DNA of 64,000 bases from Cycas panzhihuaensis (taxonomy: Eukaryota; Cycadophyta): positions 80,297,741 through 80,361,740 of the forward strand of contig CM041465.1 in the NCBI GenBank assembly GCA_023213395.1. Direction: 5' to 3'. Every line of letters starts with the position of its first letter. Positions within the stretch are counted from its first letter, which is position 1. Positions 57,269-64,000 of this stretch are shown here, piece after piece. The position numbers and the translations under genes are program-made. A model generated the notes under the pieces. The model searched no databases. It was not told where the DNA came from and worked only from the letters and a program-made list of their open reading frames with translations.

Positions 57269-58800
57269 GTTTAATATCCTTAAATCTTGATCTTAGGTCT
57301 TCATATCTTCATCTTGCATGCTGGCACCTATAACCTTTAACTGTTACCTATATCCTATATGCAGTATCACCTATAATCTATATTGTGTAACTTGTTTCCT
57401 GTATTCTGTTTCCTTTATCCTATATTTTGTAACCTATTTCTTGTATATTATGGGTGAATTCGTCACACCGTATAACTCAAGAAGAGCTTCTATATTAATA
57501 ACCAAAATCATATGTAACCTATAAAAGACCTGTAACTATATATTATTTCCATAAACCTATATATGAAGTATTTTGTGCACATCTTCATATCTTCATCTAT
57601 GTGGTGGATATTTTTAATCGACATTAAGTTGTCCATCAAATCAAGCAAAGTGATATCTAAATCCATATAAAAAAAAATCCTTCTACCAAAATACATGGGT
57701 GACCAACCACTATAATTGCCAATTTACTAGGAAATTTCTTCAAATACATGGTTCATCTTCTTTCCAAATTGCTTATAGGACTAATAAAGTTTCATCAGCT
57801 AGATTAAGTTGATAGTTGGATCATCTTAAACAATCAACTCTAGGACCAAGCCAACCTATTTAGTAATGGTAAGTTAATTGTAATAAGGTAATTGTGCTTA
57901 ACTTCTAACTAAATAATATAAAATACTTCAATATCCAAGTGATTAGTTTATTTGTTTAGGGATTTTATCATCCGCTAAACCAAATATGATGTTGTGAAGG
58001 GGGAAATCAACAACCAATATATCAAGGATATTTCATATGACAAATCCATCAAATATTTCTTATATAATGTAAAAATTTCAATTGAAATAGGCCTCAAAAT
58101 ACTTGATTTAAAACTAAACTTTAATAATAATCCACCATTCTTCAAAAATAAATTCATCACCATGTTTGGATCCATGAAAAAGATTTGAATTGATTGAAAT
58201 TTTAGGAAAAGATAAAGCTCAAATAGGTTAAACATAAAGGTCAACTTAAGTAGTAAATATCTCCCTCAAATTAGCTCCAAATCTAGATAAATTTGATTCC
58301 AAATTATAGACCTCTAAATCAGCTTTCTGATGCTTTAGATGGTTCATAAATCAGATAACTGCTTGCAGAGATATTATATAAATAGTGTAGGTACCTTTTT
58401 TGAGATTTGTATGCCCTATGTGCAAAAATGATAAATTAAAGCAGGAATGCAGAACCCTAACGGAGGATCAAATGGACTCAAAATAAGATGAAATTTTATA
58501 GAAAAGGATGCAATGATGATAGGTACCCAGTAGAATTGGAACTTTTGGAAAAGAATCTTGTATTGAGGAGAACAAAGCTATGGAAAGCTTAGGTCATTTG
58601 AAGGCCTTACAATGAAGAACGGAGCCAAAAACAGCCAAAAAACTCCAAAAAGCTCCTCTATCAAGCACTAGAAATGAGTGTGGGGTTGCTATAAACCTAT
58701 CAGTATTGATTGTGTTTCCTATATATGGCTTGATAGGCTTGAAGTAGATAAGAAAGATATTCACCTCGCTATGGCAACTTAGATACAACACTACTCCGAT
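57269..58800. other. LARD-3 internal region, non-coding
   Basis: No retroviral domain was found in any frame. A degenerate CCTATAT/CCTGTAT-type repeat fills 57325-57455. The rest is AT-rich single-copy-like sequence with short frames only. Confidence 0.6.
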
Positions 58801-58841
58801 ACCATGTTAAAAATAGAGATGACATGGTTACTTTGATACCA
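58801..58841 (-). other. LARD-3 primer site and a tandem copy of the LTR-primer junction
   Basis: The true site is 58830-58841 (minus TGGTATCAAAGT), adjacent to the LTR at 58842. A second junction lies just to the left: GATACCA at 58798-58804 is followed by TGTTAAAAATAGA, a copy of the LTR end, so primer site plus LTR end occurs twice about 38 bp apart. Confidence 0.7.
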
Positions 58842-59239
58842 TGTTAAAAATAGAAGATGTAATAATATAAACTCATGAGTATAAAACATCAAACATGTAA
58901 AGTAAACATCATCAAACATAATCATCACCACAAGATACCAAGATTTATACGTGGAAAACCCAATGTGGAAAAAACCATGGGAGAAGGTAGAGTTAGAACT
59001 TCGTTTATGATCATAAGGATTACATATTTCTCCTCTCTCCTTTCTCAAGTTATCAAGTGGTGAGAGTATAAATATATAGTGATAACCACCTCATGAGTAG
59101 CCTATCATATACAATGAGTTGTTACATCATCTAATAGTGGGATAACATCAATATGTGTATATCTCATATATCTCGAAGTAGGTGAATAGTGGGAAGTGCA
59201 TGTGTACATCATGTATACATTAAACATTATGTTTTAACA
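58842..59239 (-). repeat. 5' LTR of LARD-3 (398 bp)
   Basis: Pairs with 56861-57256; plus strand starts TGTTAAAAATAGAAG. Confidence 0.92.
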
Positions 59240-59559
59240 ATATGTTCCCTTTATTTTCCTAAAATTTTATCTCATTTGGATATCATTGTCCCCTACTTTT
59301 ATTGATTTAAAAATAGTGTGTATTTGTTATTATTTTGTTGGTTGTGGGAGCTATTTTCTATAAAACAAGGCTTACCATCTAATCAAATGATATTCTTTTA
59401 ACCCCACCTTTTACACACATGTAGTGGGATGTGTCTTCTTCCTTTCCATAAAATTTCATATTAGTTTGGAACCATTTGCCCCTATCTCTTTTAGTTATAC
59501 CAATGCCTAGCATTTTTTACTTCTTAGAGACATATGGTAGATCCTCCTAGATCAATTGG

Positions 59560-59775
59560 TTTACATCATACTACTATAGGCTAAAAATCTAGTAATATAT
59601 GTCAATACATAACCAAAAAATAGATGTGACTTAAATACAATATGAATGACTCTCTCAAATGATAAATTTTAATGTGAAATAAGTTCTCTAGAGCCTAAAA
59701 TGAGCCTTTATACATGTTATCCCCCCTATTTGGGGTATATCATATTATTGAAATATATAATAAATTATATGAAAC
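59560..59775 (-). other. LARD-2 internal segment, 5'-most surviving part
   Basis: It matches inverted LARD-4 62850-63030: TGTGACTT, TGACTCTCTC, GAGCCTAAAA/GAGCTAAAA and the tract complementary to AAATAGGGGGGATAACATG. Homology stops where the microsatellite starts. Confidence 0.75.
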
Positions 59776-60294
<519 letters not shown>

Positions 60295-60295
<1 letters not shown>

Positions 60296-60574
60296 GTTGA
60301 GTGTAATACTCAATTCCATTAGCCCTATATAAACTCTCTCTATCTTTTGTATTCTATATTAGAGTTGTGGGCCACCTTGATATATGTGTCACCTCTAAGT
60401 AGTCCAATGGGGTTCTCTCTCTAGTGGTGAGGTTGTACTATATGTATGTACTCTTATTTGTTCATAATTGAGTTTTAGCCAATTCTCCAACATGGTATCT
60501 ATTCTGTGCATACTTCATCCTTTTGTTGCTCACCATTAGGGTTTGATATGCTTGTTACATTACTAATCCTAACA
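60295..60574 (+). repeat. 5' LTR of LARD-4 (280 bp)
   Basis: It starts TGTTGAGTGTAATACTCAA and ends AATCCTAACA. It matches the visible 96 bases of the 3' LTR at 63905 almost base for base. Confidence 0.92.
60326..60333 (+). promoter_or_regulatory. TATA-box-like site in the LARD-4 LTR
   Basis: TATATAAA at 31 bp into the LTR, followed by a CTCTCTC stretch. The 3' LTR has TATGTAAA at the same place, one change. Role inferred from sequence only. Confidence 0.45.
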
Positions 60575-60588
60575 TGGTATCAGAGCCC
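60575..60588 (+). other. Primer binding site of LARD-4
   Basis: TGGTATCAGAGCCC directly after the LTR, exact initiator-Met tRNA type. Confidence 0.92.
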
Positions 60589-61859
60589 AAGGTTTAATCC
60601 TTGGAGGCATTTCTTATAAATCCTAGTATATGTCATTCATGTTTTTGAGCTTTCAAGCCTTGTAAATTTTTTGATGTGCCTGTTTCGTGACTTTGTCAAG
60701 TTGAAGATCATTTCCAGTTATATTTGATGCATATTTTATTATGGGACTGCTATCAAGTTTTGAAGGGCTATTTTGGTATTGAGAAGAGGTTATTTTCAAG
60801 CCTATTTTAAAGTTTTGTATCTGTTTAAAGCCTGTTGATGTTGTTCAAGTGGACATCTTCTCCACATGTGGCACCACAATAATATTGCATGCAGGTAAAA
60901 GTCCACAAAAGCTCATGTTCATATTCCAATTACTGGAAGACCATCTTCATTACATGTCAGTGGACAAAAATGTAACTAGGATTGTTGACAGTAGTTGAGT
61001 GAGTTTTTCTTAGCCAGGAGTGACTCCATTTCAAATTCTTTTTATAGATCTACAGGTGGATAAAGGTCATGTCCTATTTCTGTTGATATATACTCCTTTT
61101 TTGTTGTGGCTTGCTGTATTGAAAAGTTAAAAAAATTATATATATGGCCTTCATAATTTGGCCTATGTTTTATATATATTTGATAAAAAAAAAAAAAAGG
61201 AAAAAGAGGTGTGCCAAATTTATTTATTGGTGAATTGGCAATGCCAGATCTATGGAGGGGTCTGTGTTTTTTACACTTGTGTTGTGCAGGCTTGTAAAAG
61301 GATCCTTCGCATAACTAGAAGTATGGAAGGGCTTCAATGAGATGGTAAAGAATGCAGAAAAGCCATGTGGTTCTGCTCCTAGATTTTATGCACTGCACCT
61401 CTCTCATTTGGGGTTCAAAATCCATATTCAGCATTCTATCAACCTCAGAGCCCATTAGTTGAATTGGAAGAGAATGTTAACTATGAGAGTGAACGAGTTG
61501 CATGTTACTCAAATAAGTCATGGCCTATGGCCGTGGACTTTGTAAATAATCAGATTGGTAGTTTTTCTTTGATGGCAGTCGTCATCTTTCATAACCGATC
61601 AAGGCAGCAGAGAGAACTAAGTTTAATTGGTTTAGAATGGGGTATTTAAGAAGAACAACAAGGTTGAAAGGTAACGGACATGTATGTGCTATCTTTAAAT
61701 AGCTCTAGTCCATCAGCCCTATCGCCCAAGTCTTTTCTACACAAGCCTTCTAAATATAGTAACTGTATGGCAGAACCCTATAACGGGGATGGTGTTCCCA
61801 TTGAGAGATTAAGAAGATATTCATTGAATGTCTATTCCCAATAGTGTTATTACTGTTTG
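60589..61859 (+). other. LARD-4 internal region, 5' part
   Basis: Non-coding as far as I can tell. The frames at 61158-61340 and 61464-61649 resemble nothing known. A poly-A run lies at 61184-61206. Confidence 0.5.
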
Positions 61860-62420
61860 AGTCTTGACAAATGAAGGAGTAACGGCCATTGACGCTCTTT
61901 CCCTTGTCTCTTATCTGAGGAAGGTCGGTGCTAGCAATTACTTGGACCTCTATACTCCTCACGTCTTGCACCTACACTTCATCAATGGTAGCCACTTCAC
62001 TCCATGTAGAGATGGAAGAATGGCAGCCTATCATGGCCTGCAATCCACGACCCTGGACCATTGATGGCGGCGGCGGTTCTTAAACACAAACGATGGAGAA
62101 AGTATAGTTAATTGAAGTGATGGTGTCCTACAATCTTGATGGCAGCAACTCGATCCTTGGCATCCCTCTATAGCGCCTCATTCATGGCAGTCAAAGAAGA
62201 CTCGAATTCGCTGACCTGCTTCATCAATGGTGGTCACCCTTTCTTCACGCTCACAGACCTACAACAAAGTACATCCATGGCAGCAACCCTTTTCTCCATC
62301 GTCGACCTGCAAATATCCATGGCAGCCGATCGCAGACTTGCGATTCCTGCAATTCAATCATCGTAATACAAACTTGCAAATATCAAAGAATAATAGCGAC
62401 GCCCCTTGTATCACATTCGA
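61860..62420. other. LARD-4 G+C-richer block with open frames on both strands
   Basis: This block contains more CG dinucleotides and G+C than any neighbouring stretch. ATGGCAGC or a close variant recurs at least five times, together with CATCAATGGT. Plus-strand frames span 61864-62064, 62136-62366 and 62227-62436; a minus-strand frame spans 61750-61971. On the minus strand, with stops, the repeats read as spaced VAAMD/TAMNEAL-like units (for example STMEKRVAAMDV and KQVSEFESSLTAMNEAL), which would suit a coiled coil. No family is recognised. A captured gene piece or a Gag-like remnant are both possible. Confidence 0.45.
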
Positions 62421-63021
62421 AACCCTAAAATATTAGGGCTAATGCGTGTTTTTTACGTATGGTGGATTTCAAATTTCATTGAAAAGGTTTTATTTTTTTT
62501 TTTCAATTTGAAAACATGGAATTTAATTGTATTGCATAATAGTTTCAGGTCTGTCCAACCCCTCATCTCTTTAGCCCCGGTCACATGGTGGGCCTATATG
62601 ACTAGCTGCCAGCTTATGAAGGGGGCTAGTCCCTATTTCATCATTTTCAGTATTATTAAGGAGTACTTGTCTTATTTTTTACTGTATCTTGAGATTCAGA
62701 GGTCTGATTTCGATTACATACATTGCGTTGGATGCATGTAGAGACCTTTCATTTGACAGGTCATTTGAGACATTTTGGAGCTGTTTTCATGGAAAATTTT
62801 AAGTTCAAAGTTACAAGTTCCTATTTATCTTCATTTTTTCTCAATTTCTTCAGGCACATATTGCATTTTTAAGGCTTCTTGATGTAATGTACCCTAAATG
62901 GGGGGGATGACATGTACTATGGACTTCTTTTTAGCTCTTGAAGAACCCATTGTGATCATATTGTACTTCATTTATGAGAGAGAGTCACATGCGCTACACA
63001 AGTCACATATTATTTTTCAGT
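62421..63021 (+). other. LARD-4 internal region, middle, with internal G-tract
   Basis: No protein domain is recognised. AAATGGGGGGGATGACATG at 62897-62915 resembles a polypurine tract and is conserved in LARD-2 (59713-59731, complement). Confidence 0.55.
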
Positions 63022-63219
63022 CATGTAAAAATTTCTAATGTCGGTTATTTTTGCCCATGGTGGTAAGTTGTTAGCCTAATGAGGCATCATGTAAAAATTT
63101 CTAATGCTGGTTATTTTTGCCTATGATGGCAAGTTGTTAGCCCAATGAGGCATCATGTAAAAATTTCTAATGCTGGTTATTTTTGCCCATTATGATAAGT
63201 TGTTAGCCTAATGAGGCAT
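63022..63219 (+). repeat. 66-bp tandem repeat, three copies
   Basis: Units at 63022, 63088 and 63154, each starting CATGTAAAAATTTCTAATG and ending AATGAGGCAT. LARD-2 has only degenerate remains of this region. Confidence 0.95.
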
Positions 63220-63349
63220 CTTTTTAGCCCATGTGGCATGTTTGAGGCCATAGTGCCATTGTATTTCTAGCCATTAGATTCCAAAGAAGTACTAGTCCTA
63301 TTGAGCAGGAGGTAGGACACACTTTTAGAAGTTACTCTTGCCTACCATG

Positions 63350-63860
63350 TGCTTTATATATTTTTTTTCCTGCTTGCACTCCCATATGAGCAAGGGGTGG
63401 GACCTTATATAACTACTCTTGCCAGCTCCTGATTGCTCCATGTATACAAAGGGAGTTCCTACCCAACTGGTGGTTGCAGTGGCTGATAACCCATGCATTT
63501 CAGTAGATGGACTCCACTTTATATGCACTTCAGCAACTTTCATATTCAGTGCAATAGTGTTTATGATCCATCAAACTTTTGGAGACTCCTGCCATATGCC
63601 ATGTGCCATGTGTTTCTTATATATATTTTTTCCTACTTGCACTCCTGTATGAGCAAGGGGTGGGACCTTATACAGCTACTCTTACCAGCTCCTGATTGCT
63701 CCACGTATACAAAGGGAGTTCCTACCCAACTAGCAATTGCAGCAGTTGATAACCTATGCATTCTGGTAGATGGACTCCACTTCATATAGACTTCAGCAGC
63801 TTTCTTATTCAGTGCAGTAGCGGTTATGATCCAACAGCCTTTTGGAGACTTGAGCTTATC
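63350..63860 (+). repeat. 263-bp tandem repeat, about two copies
   Basis: Copy 1 covers about 63355-63595 and copy 2 about 63618-63858. Shared strings include GAGCAAGGGGTGGGACCTTA and ACAAAGGGAGTTCCTACCCA. LARD-2 appears to have a single diverged copy (35290-35500). Confidence 0.92.
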
Positions 63861-63894
63861 ATTGAAGTGACGACATTTATGTAATTGACTATTA

Positions 63895-63904
63895 TAGGGG
63901 GGAA
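63895..63904 (+). other. Polypurine tract of LARD-4
   Basis: TAGGGGGGAA directly before the 3' LTR. Confidence 0.88.
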
Positions 63905-64000
63905 TGTTGGGTGTAATACTTAATTCTATTAGCCTTATGTAAACTCTCTCTATCTTTTGTATTCTATATTAGAGTTGTGGGCCACCTTGATATGTGTGTC
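63905..64000 (+). repeat. 3' LTR of LARD-4 (cut by window end)
   Basis: Starts TGTTGGGTGTAATACTTAA; matches 60295-60390. Confidence 0.92.

Larger units (their letters stand above)
56856..59244 (-). mobile_element. LARD-3: small pol-less LTR element (2,379 bp)
   Basis: LTRs are 56861-57256 and 58842-59239; the target duplication is ATATA/ATATG. Removing the element restores the length of the Gypsy-3 LTR at this point (15 bases compared). Primer site and polypurine tract show minus orientation. The internal region of about 1.6 kb has no Gag or Pol motif. Its size lies between TRIM and LARD classes. Confidence 0.9.
56209..59554 (-). repeat. 5' LTR of Gypsy-3, split by LARD-3
   Basis: Parts 56209-56860 and 59245-59554 together match the 958-bp 3' LTR. 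It starts TGATCCCAAAATGGAGTG and ends CCTCCTAGATCA. Confidence 0.9.
47982..59559 (-). mobile_element. Gypsy-3: full-length Ty3/Gypsy element nested in LARD-2
   Basis: The minus-strand element is 47987-59554, flanked by ATGGG (47982) and ATTGG (59555), a target duplication with one change. LTRs are 958 bp and about 962 bp once LARD-3 is removed. The order is Gag-PR-RT-RH-IN. A solo LTR sits in its RNase H region and LARD-3 in its 5' LTR. Confidence 0.93.
34910..59775 (-). mobile_element. LARD-2: minus-strand pol-less LTR element, split by two nested insertions
   Basis: Pieces at 34910-35511, 47861-47986 and 59555-59775 line up in order, inverted, with one stretch of LARD-4 (about 64000 back to 62850). 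The 3' LTR is 34910-35181 and its polypurine tract is 35182-35194, so the element is on the minus strand. Copia-3 and Gypsy-3 split it. The 5' LTR and 5' internal half are missing: homology ends at the TA microsatellite. No protein motif is present in its own sequence. Confidence 0.82.
60295..64000 (+). mobile_element. LARD-4: pol-less LTR element, same family as LARD-2 (right end outside window)
   Basis: The 5' LTR (60295-60574), exact primer site, about 3.3 kb internal region, polypurine tract (63895-63904) and start of the 3' LTR (63905) are all present on the plus strand. No Gag, protease, RT, RNase H or integrase motif was found in six frames. The internal region holds a G+C-richer block (61860-62420) and two sets of tandem repeats. 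Confidence 0.88.

Overview
This window looks like plant nuclear DNA from a large, repeat-packed genome. It is strongly AT-rich and poor in CG, and almost every recognisable segment is a decayed LTR retrotransposon of a plant lineage: Tat-like Gypsy, chromovirus-like Gypsy, Ty1/copia, and pol-less LARD-like elements. Their primer sites match plant initiator-methionine tRNA or the GGTGACT-type site of Tat elements. Old, nested, seldom-removed elements would suit a gymnosperm or another giant plant genome, but the sequence alone does not fix the species. I found no intact host gene, tRNA, rRNA or CRISPR array. Every element open reading frame is broken by stops or frameshifts.

Layout. 1-3344: leader, primer site and long 5' LTR of a minus-strand Tat-like element (Tat-1), inserted into a plus-strand Copia fragment (Copia-1, 3345-5081). 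5082-8796: degenerate sequence with a 21-bp tandem array and a broken RNase H-like (RVT_3) reading frame. 8797-11212: a second LTR of the Tat-1 family. 11213-18623: gag-pol of a second minus-strand Tat-like element (Tat-2), followed by part of its 5' LTR to 19288. 19289 to about 22290: a pol-less LTR element (LARD-1) carrying a piece of a pentatricopeptide-repeat (PPR) gene. 23037-29359: a plus-strand chromovirus (Chromo-1) with a perfect CATCC target duplication. 29600-34696: a plus-strand Tork-like copia (Copia-2).

34910-59775 is the main nest. A minus-strand pol-less element (LARD-2) was split by Copia-3 (35517-47855), which was itself split by Copia-4 (39016-45814). It was split again by Gypsy-3 (47987-59554), which carries a solo Tat-1-family LTR (50973-53510) and a small pol-less element, LARD-3 (56861-59239). 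The order of insertion can be read from LTR ends, primer sites, polypurine tracts and 5-bp target duplications. LARD-2 ends at a TA/TG microsatellite (59776-60294). On the other side, in opposite orientation, lies a more complete copy of the same family (LARD-4, 60295 to past the window end).

No genes here work together as a pathway. The autonomous families (Copia-2/3, Copia-4, Chromo-1, Gypsy-3, Tat-2) once encoded Gag, protease, reverse transcriptase, RNase H and integrase. The LARD-like families have LTRs, primer sites and polypurine tracts but no recognisable pol, so they probably relied on enzymes made elsewhere. The least described material is the LARD-2/LARD-4 family, the PPR-bearing LARD-1, the RNase H-like relic and a long inverted repeat inside the Copia-3 LTR.
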